NCBI GenBank assembly: GCA_002456995.1
Contig: NTKC01000003.1
Span: 1 to 64,000, forward strand
Source of the DNA: Candidatus Thioglobus sp. MED-G25
Lineage (GTDB): Bacteria; Pseudomonadota; Gammaproteobacteria; Arenicellales; UBA868
Direction of reading: 5' to 3'
DNA length: 64,000 nt
Shown piece after piece: positions 1-10,093 of this stretch. The position numbers and the translations under genes were made by a program. The notes beneath the pieces were generated by a model. The model was not told the origin of the DNA. It was given only the letters and a program-made list of their open reading frames with translations, and ran no database searches. The first letter of the stretch is position 1. Each line of letters starts with the position of its first letter.

Positions 1-112
1 TATTTGCGCCTGCGTCACAGATAGACAGATCAACTAACTGTGCGCTAATAGTCGTTAAGTGGCTGGAATTACTTAAGGGCGAGATGTGTCTGAAATCTCC
101 AAAGTCGAGCAT

Positions 113-1171
113 TCAGCTTCGAGCACTCTTTTGATGCACCGCGTCGACCATCACCCTGACGTGGTCGGGATTGACACCTGGCGTAATGCCGTGACCCAGG
201 TTGAACACATGACCATGCCCCGCACCAAAATCATCCAGCACTGATTCGACAGCACGCTCAATGACATCTGGACTTGCATAGAGCACAGCGGGGTCCAAGT
301 TGCCTTGAAGTGCCACCTGCTCACCGACCGTCTTACGGGCAACCGCCAGTGAGGTGGTCCAGTCGCAACCAAGTGCATCGCACCCTGACTCCGCCATCTC
401 TTTTAGCCACTGACCCCCACCCTTGGTAAATAAAATCACAGGAATGTGCCGGGTCATTTCGTCACTTTTAAGCGCTTCAACAATACGGCGCATTCCTGAC
501 AGCGAAAATTCACGATACTCCGTGTGTGGCAAAACACCACCCCAGGTATCAAAGATCATCAATACGTCTGCACCTGCTTTTACCTGGGCGGCAAGATAAC
601 CACTGACTGATTCAGCCAAGACATCCAATAGCGCATGGAGAGCCTGTGGCTGCTCATACATCAGCCCTTTAATTCGTGCAAATTCCCGAGTGCTTTGCCC
701 TTCTACCATGTAAGTCGCCAGCGTCCACGGACTGCCGGCAAAGCCAATCAGTGGCACGGATCCATCTAGCTCATGGTGAATGATTCGAACCGCGTCAAAG
801 ACATAACCCAGATCATCCTCCAGCTCTGGCACACGCAGAGCATCTATGGCATTTTTGGAATCAATCGCTCGTTCGAAGCGAGGGCCTTCACCTTCATTGA
901 CGCTCAGACCCAGTCCCATTGCATCCGGAATAGTGAGGATGTCTGAAAACACAATCGCCGCGTCCAAATCAAAGCGCCTGAGCGGCTGTAAGGTTACCTC
1001 GCAGGCGAGCTCGGGCGTCTTACAGAGCGTCAGAAAGTCACCCGCCTGTTTCCGGGTTTCCCGATACTCGGGGAGGTAACGCCCGGCCTGCCGCATGATC
1101 CAAACCGGTGTGCAATCAACGGGCTTTCGCCCTAACGCACGCAGCAACCTGTCATTGCGTAGTTTGCTCAT
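113..1171 (-). CDS. hemE: Uroporphyrinogen decarboxylase
   Basis: Cytosolic enzyme that decarboxylates the four acetate side chains of uroporphyrinogen III to give coproporphyrinogen III in heme synthesis. The 352-residue protein has the usual family length. It shows the N-terminal UroD signature [16 protein letters not shown] (about residues 22-37) and the second signature [16 protein letters not shown] (about 143-158). The start is an ATG. It is the last gene of a run gltB-gltD-pyrF-hemE, beginning only 4 bases after the pyrF stop, so it is probably co-transcribed. The 112 bases beyond it up to the window edge hold no recognisable gene or clear terminator. Confidence 0.97.
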   Translation of the reverse strand: MSKLRNDRLLRALGRKPVDCTPVWIMRQAGRYLPEYRETRKQAGDFLTLCKTPELACEVTLQPLRRFDLDAAIVFSDILTIPDAMGLGLSVNEGEGPRFERAIDSKNAIDALRVPELEDDLGYVFDAVRIIHHELDGSVPLIGFAGSPWTLATYMVEGQSTREFARIKGLMYEQPQALHALLDVLAESVSGYLAAQVKAGADVLMIFDTWGGVLPHTEYREFSLSGMRRIVEALKSDEMTRHIPVILFTKGGGQWLKEMAESGCDALGCDWTTSLAVARKTVGEQVALQGNLDPAVLYASPDVIERAVESVLDDFGAGHGHVFNLGHGITPGVNPDHVRVMVDAVHQKSARS

Positions 1172-1175
1172 CCCG

Positions 1176-1886
1176 TCAGCTGGCTACCGTCTGATAGATT
1201 TCTTCCTGAATCTGCTCTGCAGCCGCTTTGGGATCGTTGGCATCTCTGATCGGACGACCCACAACCAGATAATCGGCACCGTCCCTTAACGCCTGTTCCG
1301 CCGATACCGTCCGTTTCTGGTCATCCTGATTATCAACAGGTCTTATTCCAGGGACCACGACCAGTAGCGTGTTTCCCAATTCACGCCGCAATAGCGCTGC
1401 CTCCTGACCTGACGCGACAACACCTGCACATCCGTGCACTACAGCACGCCTTGCCCGGGATACCACCAATTCTGATACATCGCATTCAAACCCAAGATCA
1501 CTCAGATCTCCCCGGTCGAGGCTGGTCAGTACAGTCACCGCCAGAATGTCCACATCCTCTGCTGAAGCGGCCGCAGCCTGCATAATTGCATCGTTTCCAT
1601 GAATCGTGGCAAATGTGATCCCCAATCCATTCAGCTGGCTAACGGCTCGGCCGACTGTAGCCGGCACGTCGAAGAACTTCAGATCGACGAATACCTTCTT
1701 ATCGCGTTCCCTTAACCAGGTAACCAGTTCAAACGCACCACCACTCATAAAAAGTTCCAGACCGACCTTGTAGAAAACGACGGCGTCATCCAGAACTGTT
1801 ACCAGTTCTTTCGCAGCCGATATCGTAGGAACATCGAGTGCAACGATCAGTCGGTCACTGGCAGGAATTTCAGCTTTCGAAGTCAC
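1176..1886 (-). CDS. pyrF: Orotidine 5'-phosphate decarboxylase
   Basis: Catalyses the last step of UMP synthesis, decarboxylating OMP. The 236-residue protein has the family's catalytic Asp-Lys-Asp segment [14 protein letters not shown] (about residues 65-78), an N-terminal LIVALDVP strand, and the phosphate-binding GIRP and VGRPI motifs near the end. The start is a GTG placed 4 bases after the gltD stop, and the next gene, hemE, starts 4 bases after its own stop, so translation is probably coupled. Linkage of pyrF to glutamate synthase genes is a little unusual; I read it as a simple operon fusion. Confidence 0.97.
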   Translation of the reverse strand: MTSKAEIPASDRLIVALDVPTISAAKELVTVLDDAVVFYKVGLELFMSGGAFELVTWLRERDKKVFVDLKFFDVPATVGRAVSQLNGLGITFATIHGNDAIMQAAAASAEDVDILAVTVLTSLDRGDLSDLGFECDVSELVVSRARRAVVHGCAGVVASGQEAALLRRELGNTLLVVVPGIRPVDNQDDQKRTVSAEQALRDGADYLVVGRPIRDANDPKAAAEQIQEEIYQTVAS

Positions 1887-1890
1887 AAAT

Positions 1891-3453
1891 CTAATCTAAC
1901 GACGGTAGAGAACTGTGACCCATTAGAAAGATATCAATGGCCCGTGCTGCCCCACGCCCCTCATTGATTGCCCAGACCACCAGAGACTGGCCTCGCCGAC
2001 AATCGCCTGCTGCATACACACCAGGCATACCCGTTGCATAACTGCCGTAGTCAGCCTGATAGTTACTGCGCTCGGTATAGGTGAGCCCTTTCTCATTATC
2101 AATTTCAGTTGACTGTATTAGTGGATCGGAAACACTATGTTCTGGACCGAGAAACCCGAGAGACAGCAAGACCAGGTCACAATCCCAGATCGCCTCTGAA
2201 CCAGGAACCGAACTGAAAGGTGAATTGTCAGAAGGTTGAGACCAGTCCACCTGGACTGTCTTGATTCCGGCAACATGGCCTTTTCCGTTGTCGATAAATT
2301 CTGTTGAAAGCAGCGCAAAACGCCTGGGATCTTCCCCAAACTGGGCCGCAGACTCTTCATGGGCGTATTCTGTCCGATAAATCAGAGGCCACTGGGGCCA
2401 GGGATTCCCCGCAGTCCGTTCATCGGTCGGTTTAGAGAGCAATTCGAAATTGATCATACTCTGACAGCCGTGTCGAAGTGCGGTACCGATGCAGTCTGCG
2501 CCGGTATCACCCCCCCCAACTACGATCACTCGCTGGTCCTTGGCTGATAATTCCGTGGCCCGGTGATGTCCATAGTTGAGCAGACTACGGGTACTTCGTG
2601 TCAGATAATCCATCGCGAAATGAATGCCTGATAACTCACGTCCTGGTATCTGAAGATCGCGAGGTACAGTCGCCCCGGTCGCGAGTAACAGCGCATCATG
2701 CCGGCTGACCAGTTCCTGACTGTCGAGCTGCGACATATCAGCGCCGCCCTCCGTCATAATCGACACCATGTGACCGGCTGAATAATCCTTGGGCTGACCC
2801 ACATTAATCCCAGTCACAAACTCAATACCTTCCGCTTGTAGTAGGTCCACACGTCGATCGACCACTGATTTGGACAGTTTCATATTGGGAATGCCATACA
2901 TCAGTAACCCACCAATACGGTCAGCGCGTTCGTAAACTGTTACCGTATGTCCGGCCTTATTCAGTTGATCAGCTGCAGCAAGACCCGCCGGGCCTGAGCC
3001 CACGATACCGACTGTTTTTCCAGTTCTTGTCGACGGCGGCCTCGCTACGATCCAGCCCTCTTCAAAACCACGATCAACAATCGCGTTTTCGATATTCTTA
3101 ATTGTAACTGCTGGCTCGATAATGCCAAGCACACACGCACCTTCACAGGGTGCCGGACACACCCTACCCGTGAATTCAGGAAAGTTGTTGGTCTGGTGGA
3201 GGCGGTCCAAGGCCGCACGCCAGTTCCCCTGATAAACCTGATCGTTCCACTCCGGTATCAAATTGTCGATTGGGCAGCCGTCAGCAGACTGACAAAACGG
3301 TACACCACAATCCATGCACCTTGATCCCTGCGACTGCAGATGCTTATCTTCCCCAGGGGTAAGGATCTCTTCAAAATCGTGCAGTCGTTCTATAGGCGGC
3401 CGGTACGGTACCACTGCCCGGTCAATATCCTTGAATGCTGTTGGTTTTCCCAT
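1891..3453 (-). CDS. gltD: Glutamate synthase (NADPH) small subunit
   Basis: Beta subunit of glutamate synthase. It takes electrons from NADPH through FAD and Fe-S clusters to the large subunit for glutamate formation from glutamine and 2-oxoglutarate. The N-terminal cysteine clusters [10 protein letters not shown]...CP and CPAPCEGAC (about residues 46-106) are intact. The FAD Rossmann motif [10 protein letters not shown] follows at about 152, and the NADPH-binding motif [11 protein letters not shown] at about 312. At 520 residues it is slightly longer than the E. coli protein. It lies 53 bases after gltB and 4 bases before pyrF, and is probably transcribed from the gltB promoter. Confidence 0.97.
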   Translation of the reverse strand: MGKPTAFKDIDRAVVPYRPPIERLHDFEEILTPGEDKHLQSQGSRCMDCGVPFCQSADGCPIDNLIPEWNDQVYQGNWRAALDRLHQTNNFPEFTGRVCPAPCEGACVLGIIEPAVTIKNIENAIVDRGFEEGWIVARPPSTRTGKTVGIVGSGPAGLAAADQLNKAGHTVTVYERADRIGGLLMYGIPNMKLSKSVVDRRVDLLQAEGIEFVTGINVGQPKDYSAGHMVSIMTEGGADMSQLDSQELVSRHDALLLATGATVPRDLQIPGRELSGIHFAMDYLTRSTRSLLNYGHHRATELSAKDQRVIVVGGGDTGADCIGTALRHGCQSMINFELLSKPTDERTAGNPWPQWPLIYRTEYAHEESAAQFGEDPRRFALLSTEFIDNGKGHVAGIKTVQVDWSQPSDNSPFSSVPGSEAIWDCDLVLLSLGFLGPEHSVSDPLIQSTEIDNEKGLTYTERSNYQADYGSYATGMPGVYAAGDCRRGQSLVVWAINEGRGAARAIDIFLMGHSSLPSLD

Positions 3454-3506
3454 TTCAAGACACCCGGATGTGTGAACCTAACGAATGACGTGAGCCAAAG
3501 ATTGGC

Positions 3507-6500
3507 CTAACTCAGTCCCGGTCTTGGGGCCGACTGGACGCTACCAGCAGAAACAACCGGCGATGCATTCTGTATCTGTTCAAGAATTCTCTTGTAGTCG
3601 ATTGGCATCACTTTGACGAACTGCTGCTTCATTTGCTCCCGACCCTGGGAAAGCAATCTGGCCGCAACATCCGACTCGGTGTAATAGTGATGTAGTTGAA
3701 TAATTTCCTCCAGTTCGTCGAGATCTAAATCTGCAAGGCTCTCCAGACCAACCATGTCGAGATTACAGTTGTCCTCTAATTGATCGGGATCAAGTGCCCA
3801 AACATAAGCTATACCACCGGACATGCCCGCCGCGAAATTTCTGCCAACAGCACCCAGTACAACGACGCGGCCACCCGTCATGTATTCGCATCCATGATCA
3901 CCGACCCCTTCCACAACAGCTATTGCGCCACTGTTGCGGATACAGAAACGCTCGGCGGCTTTGCCCCTGAAAAATGCCTTTCCACTGGTCGCACCGTACA
4001 AACAGACATTCCCAACAATAATATTGTCCTCGGCAGAAAACCCAGTCCCTGCTGGCGGAGACACCACAATCCGACCGCCCGAAAGACCCTTACCGACATA
4101 GTCATTCGCATCACCCTTGAGATCAATTGTGACACCGTTTGCGAGCCACGCACCGAGACTCTGCCCAGCCGAACCGTTCAGTCGGATCAAAATGGTGTCA
4201 TCGGGTAGTCCCTGCTCACCCCACGCCTTGACCACCTCATGACTGAGAGTCGTACCGACGGTACGATTGGTGTTGGCCACTGGAAGTTCGATCTGTACAG
4301 CGTCTCCGGTCTGCAAAGCTTTTTTGCACATAGGAAGTAGTTGTACTTTATCAAGGCTAGCATCCAAACCATGATCTTGTTCGATTTGGCAGAATACACC
4401 CGTGTCAGCACTGGGCTTGAGTGCCGGCATCAATACCGGTGAAAGATCAATACCGTCGGCTTTCCAGTGGTCGACTGCTTCCTTGGTGTCGAGCAGGTCG
4501 ACCCGTCCGATCAGTTCGTTAAAGGTTCGAATCCCCAGTTGTGCCATGTACCCCCGTGCTTCTTCTGCAACCATATAAAGATAGTTCACGACATGTTCGG
4601 GCAGGCCTTCAAAATTTTGACGCAATACCGGATCCTGCGTTGCGATCCCGACCGGACAGGTATTCAGATGACACTTTCGCATCATGATACATCCCAGCGC
4701 GATCAGTGGTGCTGTTGAAAATCCGATTTCCTCAGCTCCAAGCAATGCACCAATCACGACGTCTCTACCAGTCTTCATACCCCCGTCTGTTTGCAGCACG
4801 ACACGACTGCGAAGATCATTCATCACCAGGGTCTGGTGAGTCTCCGCAATTCCCAATTCCCAAGGCAATCCGGCGTGCTTAATACTGGTCAGTGGTGAGG
4901 CACCTGTACCCCCGGCGTCACCAGCGATCAGAATATGATCAGCGTGGGCCTTAGCAACGCCCGCTGCGACGGTTCCCACACCGACTTCAGACACGAGCTT
5001 GACACTCACTCTTGCTAACGGGTTGGCATTTTTCAGGTCATAGATCAGCTGTGCCAGATCCTCGATAGAATATATGTCGTGGTGTGGTGGCGGGCTTATC
5101 AGACCGACGCCAGGCGTTGCATACCTGATCCGGGCGATGTGTTCATCGACCTTGTTACCAGGCAGTTCTCCGCCTTCTCCTGGCTTAGCTCCTTGCGAAA
5201 TCTTAATTTGTAATTCATCTGCATTGGTCAGATACCAAGCCGTTACTCCAAACCGACCTGATGCCACTTGTTTAATCGCCGACCGTTTTGAATCACCGTT
5301 GGACAGAGTTTTGAATCGCTCAGGAGACTCCCCGCCTTCACCGGTATTACTCTTTCCCCCCACACGATTCATCGCAACAGCCAGTGTCTCGTGCGCTTCG
5401 CTGGAGATGGAACCAAGACTCATCGCACCAGTACAGAACCGACGCAAAATTTCGGCAGCTGGCTCGACTTCAGAAATGTCTACGGGGCTGGTCGAGGACT
5501 TGAATTCCATCAAGCCCCGAAGCGTGTAACGACCCCGCGCTTCATTATTGACTTGCTGGGAAAATCGATCGTACGCCGTTCTGTCATTGGCACGCGCAGC
5601 CTGCTGGACATCGGCAATTGTCCGTGGTTCCCAACCATGTTTGTCGCCTCCAGCCCGCCAGTGAAATTCACCCGGATTAGGTAATTCTGAAGACTGGAAG
5701 TCGATATTTTTAGCATAGGCAAGCTCGTGGCGACGAAATAGTTCCTGTGCCAGAACGTCAAACCCAATCCCCTCCACCCGGCTCGCAGTATCTGTGAACG
5801 CATAATTAACAACGTCTGTCGCGAGACCTACTGCTTCAAATATTTGCGCACCTTTGTACGACTGAAGTGTAGAAATGCCCATCTTACCCATTACTTTGAA
5901 CAATCCTTTGGCAACACCCTTACGGTAACTCTCGACCACATCATCATCGGTGAACTGGGCAGTTCCAAGACCGCCATCACGACTGACCTGCCACAGTGCC
6001 TCGTAAGCTAAGTATGGATTAATCGCATCCGCACCATAACCAATGAGAAGGCAATGATGATGCACTTCCCGGGGCTCTCCGGATTCAATGATCAAGCCGA
6101 CGCGGGTACGCTTTGCGGTGCGCACCAGATGCTGATGTACTGCACTGCTTGCGAGTAACATACTCGGCGCAACACGATTCGGCCCGACAAGACGATCCGA
6201 GAGTATCAAGAACTGAAAGCCTTGATCGACTGCATCTTCAGCCTCGCCACAGATCCTCTTGAGTTCTGTCAAAAGACCTTCTTCTCCGATCGACGCTGGA
6301 CATGTGATATCGATTTCCTGAGATTTCCAATCGCGATGAGACATTTTCTTTAGCCCCGACATCTCGGCGTTGGTGAGTATTGGGTGTTTAATCAAAAGCC
6401 GACTGCAGTGCTGATCTGTGATCTCAAGGAGATTATGTTCGGGACCAACATAGCAGGCCAAGGACATAACAATCTCTTCTCTTATAGAGTCGATCGCAGG

Positions 6501-8105
6501 GTTTGTAACCTGCGCAAACAGTTGTTTGAAATAATCGTACAACATACGCGGCTGATCACTCAGACAGGCCAGTGCAGAATCATTCCCCATCGAGCCAACA
6601 GGATCTCTGCCCTCCGTGATTAAGGGAATCAGCATGAAATGCAGTGTTTCTGCGGTATATCCAAATGCCGTCATCCGCGGCAACAACGTATCTGAGTCCA
6701 TTGCAGGCACATCCGGCGCGGGGACAAGATCAGACAACTCAATTCTTCCACTCTCTAACCACTGGCGATACGGTCGCTTCTGAGAAAACTCTAATTTCAC
6801 TTCCTCGTCAGGCACCAGCCGTCCCTGCTCGAAATCGATCAGGAACATTCGTCCGGGTTGAAGCCGACCTTTTTCCTTGATGTTATCTGCCGCCACGGGC
6901 AACACACCGACCTCACTGGCCATAATGACCCGGTCATCATGGGTTACGTAGTAACGACTCGGTCGAAGTCCGTTGCGATCAAGCAAGGCACCGATATAAC
7001 GACCATCAGTAAATGCAATGGATGCTGGCCCATCCCAGGGCTCCATCAGAGCCGAATTGAACTCATAGAACGCGCGCTTGTCCTGAGGCATCGTCTCGTG
7101 CTTTTGCCATGCCTCCGGCACCATCATCATGATGGCGCCCTGCAAAGTCCGCCCCGTCATCAGCAAGAATTCCAGCACATTGTCAAAATTTCCCGAATCA
7201 GAACAGTCTGGCTCCACCACGGGGAACACTGACTGGAGGTCAGCCCCATACACCGTGCTGTGCATCACACCTTCACGTGCCCGCATCCAATTGATGTTGC
7301 CACGAAGCGTGTTGATCTCACCGTTGTGAGCCATGAACCGCCCTGGTTGGGCCCGATCCCAGCTTGGGAATGTATTGGTCGAAAAACGTGAGTGGACCAT
7401 CGCCAGGTGGCTGGTATAGTCCGGGGCACTCAGATCGGGGAAATAGTCCATTAACTGCAACGTGCGCAGCATCCCTTTATAGATCATCACCCGAGTCGAT
7501 AATGAACAGATGTAAAACATGTTCGCCTGCGCCATGGCGGAATCAGCGCGCAAACGGTGACTGGCCTGCTTTTGAATCAGATAAAGCTTGCGCTCAAACA
7601 CATCGCGATCAACAACAGATCTTGCACCAATAAACAATTGTTCTATATGAGGTTCACTCAGTCGTGCCGTGCGACCGATTCCGGCCTCATCGGCGCATGT
7701 CGGTACAACACGCCAGCCGATGACGGTTTGACCCTGATCCGCAACAATTGATTCGACGATCTGTTTGCATCTCTCTCTTTCTTCAACCAGCTGCGGTAGA
7801 AATATAGTACCGGCACCATAACGTCCGGTTTCAGGTAGACGCGTCCGAATTTCCTCCTCAACAACGCGTTGGAGAAACTGGTGTGGCAGCGCGGTTAATA
7901 TTCCCGCACCATCTCCGCTGTTCTCGTCAGCGCCGCAGGCGCCGCGGTGATCCATGCTTCGCAAAACAGTATAGGCATCATCGATGATCGAGTGACTGTA
8001 AAGGCCTTTAATATTTGCCACAAAACCCACGCCACAACTGTCGTGTTCAAACTCGGGACGATAAAGTCCGACAGGTCGTTTTGGTTGGCTGAAGCAGTTA
8101 TCCAT
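3507..8105 (-). CDS. gltB: Glutamate synthase (NADPH) large subunit
   Basis: Alpha subunit of glutamate synthase, 1532 residues. Domains in order: a short propeptide ending before Cys24 (DSCGVGF), where Cys24 becomes the N-terminal nucleophile of the class II glutaminase domain; a central domain; the FMN-binding synthase domain (about 830-1200, with KPGEGGELPG and GGTGASPLTS); the 3Fe-4S cysteine cluster in CIMMRKCHLNTCPVG; and the C-terminal beta-helix domain with repeated GGRIVV/GGRVVV turns. The ATG start is followed directly by the propeptide. It is the first gene of the gltB-gltD-pyrF-hemE run. Several antisense open frames across it are shadows. Confidence 0.98.
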   Translation of the reverse strand: MDNCFSQPKRPVGLYRPEFEHDSCGVGFVANIKGLYSHSIIDDAYTVLRSMDHRGACGADENSGDGAGILTALPHQFLQRVVEEEIRTRLPETGRYGAGTIFLPQLVEERERCKQIVESIVADQGQTVIGWRVVPTCADEAGIGRTARLSEPHIEQLFIGARSVVDRDVFERKLYLIQKQASHRLRADSAMAQANMFYICSLSTRVMIYKGMLRTLQLMDYFPDLSAPDYTSHLAMVHSRFSTNTFPSWDRAQPGRFMAHNGEINTLRGNINWMRAREGVMHSTVYGADLQSVFPVVEPDCSDSGNFDNVLEFLLMTGRTLQGAIMMMVPEAWQKHETMPQDKRAFYEFNSALMEPWDGPASIAFTDGRYIGALLDRNGLRPSRYYVTHDDRVIMASEVGVLPVAADNIKEKGRLQPGRMFLIDFEQGRLVPDEEVKLEFSQKRPYRQWLESGRIELSDLVPAPDVPAMDSDTLLPRMTAFGYTAETLHFMLIPLITEGRDPVGSMGNDSALACLSDQPRMLYDYFKQLFAQVTNPAIDSIREEIVMSLACYVGPEHNLLEITDQHCSRLLIKHPILTNAEMSGLKKMSHRDWKSQEIDITCPASIGEEGLLTELKRICGEAEDAVDQGFQFLILSDRLVGPNRVAPSMLLASSAVHQHLVRTAKRTRVGLIIESGEPREVHHHCLLIGYGADAINPYLAYEALWQVSRDGGLGTAQFTDDDVVESYRKGVAKGLFKVMGKMGISTLQSYKGAQIFEAVGLATDVVNYAFTDTASRVEGIGFDVLAQELFRRHELAYAKNIDFQSSELPNPGEFHWRAGGDKHGWEPRTIADVQQAARANDRTAYDRFSQQVNNEARGRYTLRGLMEFKSSTSPVDISEVEPAAEILRRFCTGAMSLGSISSEAHETLAVAMNRVGGKSNTGEGGESPERFKTLSNGDSKRSAIKQVASGRFGVTAWYLTNADELQIKISQGAKPGEGGELPGNKVDEHIARIRYATPGVGLISPPPHHDIYSIEDLAQLIYDLKNANPLARVSVKLVSEVGVGTVAAGVAKAHADHILIAGDAGGTGASPLTSIKHAGLPWELGIAETHQTLVMNDLRSRVVLQTDGGMKTGRDVVIGALLGAEEIGFSTAPLIALGCIMMRKCHLNTCPVGIATQDPVLRQNFEGLPEHVVNYLYMVAEEARGYMAQLGIRTFNELIGRVDLLDTKEAVDHWKADGIDLSPVLMPALKPSADTGVFCQIEQDHGLDASLDKVQLLPMCKKALQTGDAVQIELPVANTNRTVGTTLSHEVVKAWGEQGLPDDTILIRLNGSAGQSLGAWLANGVTIDLKGDANDYVGKGLSGGRIVVSPPAGTGFSAEDNIIVGNVCLYGATSGKAFFRGKAAERFCIRNSGAIAVVEGVGDHGCEYMTGGRVVVLGAVGRNFAAGMSGGIAYVWALDPDQLEDNCNLDMVGLESLADLDLDELEEIIQLHHYYTESDVAARLLSQGREQMKQQFVKVMPIDYKRILEQIQNASPVVSAGSVQSAPRPGLS

Positions 8106-8427
8106 TTGCAGTGTTCTTTGGCGTCATCTACTCAACCGGAGCCTAAGGGTCGAAGGCATCCGAATCCGGTGTCTATGCTGAATCAGTGTCGCCAGACTTC
8201 GGCGGACAGGCAGGAGAACAGAATCTATGCAGTGATCACTTGATCTCACAATCAAGTATAGCTAGAGGTTCTAACCGGTTCAAATACGAGAGGAATTCAC
8301 TGTATAAAGCAGCGTACGATGAATTCTGTCCAACGCAACACCCACAACTTTCTCACACACTTTTATTCGGGTTTTCAGTCTTTAGCATTAAGCAACGAAA
8401 AGGATGTTATCTCAACGACCACTTCGT
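8106..8427. other. Intergenic region between aroB and gltB
   Basis: This stretch of about 320 bases holds the predicted gltB promoter, its long leader and a small palindrome. I see no convincing gene and no Rho-independent terminator for the aroB transcript. Open frames crossing it lack any recognisable protein pattern. In many gammaproteobacteria a SPOR-domain (DamX-like) gene sits between aroB and gltB; it is absent here. Confidence 0.6.
8255..8283 (-). promoter_or_regulatory. Predicted sigma70 promoter of gltB operon
   Basis: On the minus strand the sequence reads TTGAAC (8278-8283), a 17-base spacer, then TATACT (8255-8260), a near-consensus sigma70 promoter. Transcription would start near 8248, leaving a leader of about 140 bases before gltB. 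A 10-base palindrome AGTGATCACT (8231-8240) lies just downstream of the predicted start and could be an operator. The prediction rests on sequence match only. Confidence 0.5.
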
Positions 8428-9510
8428 TTAGTACGTCGCGGCACTTTCTAGAACAGTTTGAAGGACATCATCTGGATAATCCGACACAAGCGTGGCCTCG
8501 CCAATAGCTTTAAGCAGAACCAGTCGAATTCGACCGGCAACGACTTTTTTGTCTCGGGCCATATTGCGCATAAAATCTGCTACTGTCATCTCTGCCGGGG
8601 CACACACAGGCAGGTTGGCACGTCGCAACAACGCCCGAATGCGCTCGACGTCCTTCTGTTCCAGCCACCCGAGTCGACAAGACATGTCGGCCGCCAGGGA
8701 TATCCCCGCAGAGACTGCCTCGCCGTGTAGCCATGTACCGTAGCCAGTTACAGTTTCAATAGCATGTGCAAAGGTGTGGCCCAGATTTAGCAAAGCCCGA
8801 TCACCTTGCTCGACTTCATCCGTCGCAACCAGTTCGGCCTTATTGCGGCAACACTCAATAATGGTGTGAGAGACAGTATCGCGATCACACTGACCCAATT
8901 TATCAATGTTCTGCTCGAGCCAGGTAAACAATTCTGCATCTCGAATACATCCGTATTTCACCACCTCGGCTATGCCAGCAGATAACTGTCTTGAATCAAG
9001 CGTGGAAAGTGTATCGGTATCAGCGATTACACACCTTGGTTGATAGAACGCTCCAATCAGGTTCTTGCCGCGCACATGGTTAACAGCGGTTTTTCCGCCG
9101 ACTGCCGAGTCAACCTGCGCGAGCAATGTGGTCGGGACTTGGAGATAGTTGATACCTCGCTGGTAACAGGATGCTGCAAATCCTGCGATATCCCCGACCA
9201 CTCCACCGCCCAACGCAATCAGTGTTGTTTCGCGACTGCATGGTGCGGCTACCATCGTATCCAAAAGCTCTGCCAGAGTCGCAAGCGATTTGTGTTCTTC
9301 CCCATCGGGCAACACATGACACGTCACGTTAAATCCAGACAACGTGTTAAGAAGATTATCAAGGTACAAAGGCGCAACCGTCTCATCAGTTACGACCATG
9401 ACTTCATTGGCGTTCACATACTGCTGAAAAAGGTCCTTACGAGATAGCAACCCTGAATCGACGACGATTGGATAGCTTCGTTCGCCGAGTTCTACATTCA
9501 GTATTGCCAA
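8428..9510 (-). CDS. aroB: 3-dehydroquinate synthase
   Basis: Second enzyme of the shikimate pathway, converting DAHP to 3-dehydroquinate with NAD and a divalent metal. The 360-residue protein has the NAD-binding glycine motif GGGVVGDIAGF (about residues 101-111), the PTTLLAQVDSAVGGKTAVN segment and metal-binding histidines in NLGHTFAHAIE and WLHGEAVS. The start is a TTG at 9508-9510 that overlaps the end of aroK by 13 bases. A strong ribosome-binding site GAGGAGG at 9521-9527, about 10 bases upstream, supports this start. It is the last gene of pilMNOPQ-aroKB, a conserved gammaproteobacterial arrangement. Confidence 0.97.
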   Translation of the reverse strand: MAILNVELGERSYPIVVDSGLLSRKDLFQQYVNANEVMVVTDETVAPLYLDNLLNTLSGFNVTCHVLPDGEEHKSLATLAELLDTMVAAPCSRETTLIALGGGVVGDIAGFAASCYQRGINYLQVPTTLLAQVDSAVGGKTAVNHVRGKNLIGAFYQPRCVIADTDTLSTLDSRQLSAGIAEVVKYGCIRDAELFTWLEQNIDKLGQCDRDTVSHTIIECCRNKAELVATDEVEQGDRALLNLGHTFAHAIETVTGYGTWLHGEAVSAGISLAADMSCRLGWLEQKDVERIRALLRRANLPVCAPAEMTVADFMRNMARDKKVVAGRIRLVLLKAIGEATLVSDYPDDVLQTVLESAATY

Positions 9511-10028
9511 AGTTTTCGGACCTCCTCAGAAATTTCCCTGGCTGCGGTCTGGGGCGAACGGCCATCGGTTTCATAGATAACATCTGCCTCCTGCCGATAC
9601 AGTGGCTCCCGTTCCTCCATCAGTTGCTCGAGGACCTCACGCCGATTTGCACCAGTATTGAGCAGTGGCCGATTCTTGCTGTTTCTAGTGCGATCCATCT
9701 GCATATCGATAGAAGCATGGAGATAGACCACAAGCCCATTATGGCGAAGCGCTTTTCGTACGTCTTCACTCAGCACGGCGCCTCCACCAGTTGCCAGAAC
9801 AATCCCCTTGCGCTCGGCAAGTTCCGTGACCATGCGGATTTCACGATTCCGAAACCCATCCTCGCCTTCTATATCAAATATCGTCGAAATGGTCACACCA
9901 GTTCTCTGTTCAATTTCGAAATCAGAGTCAACAAAATCTAGGGTTAGATTTTTTGCCAATGCCTTACCGATTGTGGTTTTACCCACACCCATAGGCCCAA
10001 CGAGATAGATGTTTTTTGCATTTGTCAT
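9498..10028 (-). CDS. aroK: Shikimate kinase I
   Basis: Phosphorylates shikimate with ATP in aromatic amino acid synthesis. The P-loop GPMGVGKTTIGK lies about 9 residues from the chosen ATG at 10028, the usual distance for AroK; an upstream in-frame start at 10067 would add 13 residues of non-family sequence. The shikimate-binding DSDFEIEQRTG, FRNREI and GGGAVL motifs are present. The chosen form has 176 residues, typical of the family. It sits 65 bases after pilQ and overlaps aroB by 13 bases. Confidence 0.96.
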   Translation of the reverse strand: MTNAKNIYLVGPMGVGKTTIGKALAKNLTLDFVDSDFEIEQRTGVTISTIFDIEGEDGFRNREIRMVTELAERKGIVLATGGGAVLSEDVRKALRHNGLVVYLHASIDMQMDRTRNSKNRPLLNTGANRREVLEQLMEEREPLYRQEADVIYETDGRSPQTAAREISEEVRKLWQY

Positions 10029-10093
10029 AGGCTTTAGTACATGGCAAATTTGGCTTGCCCGCCGCAATAGTGGGTTATCAAGTACACCGGTTA

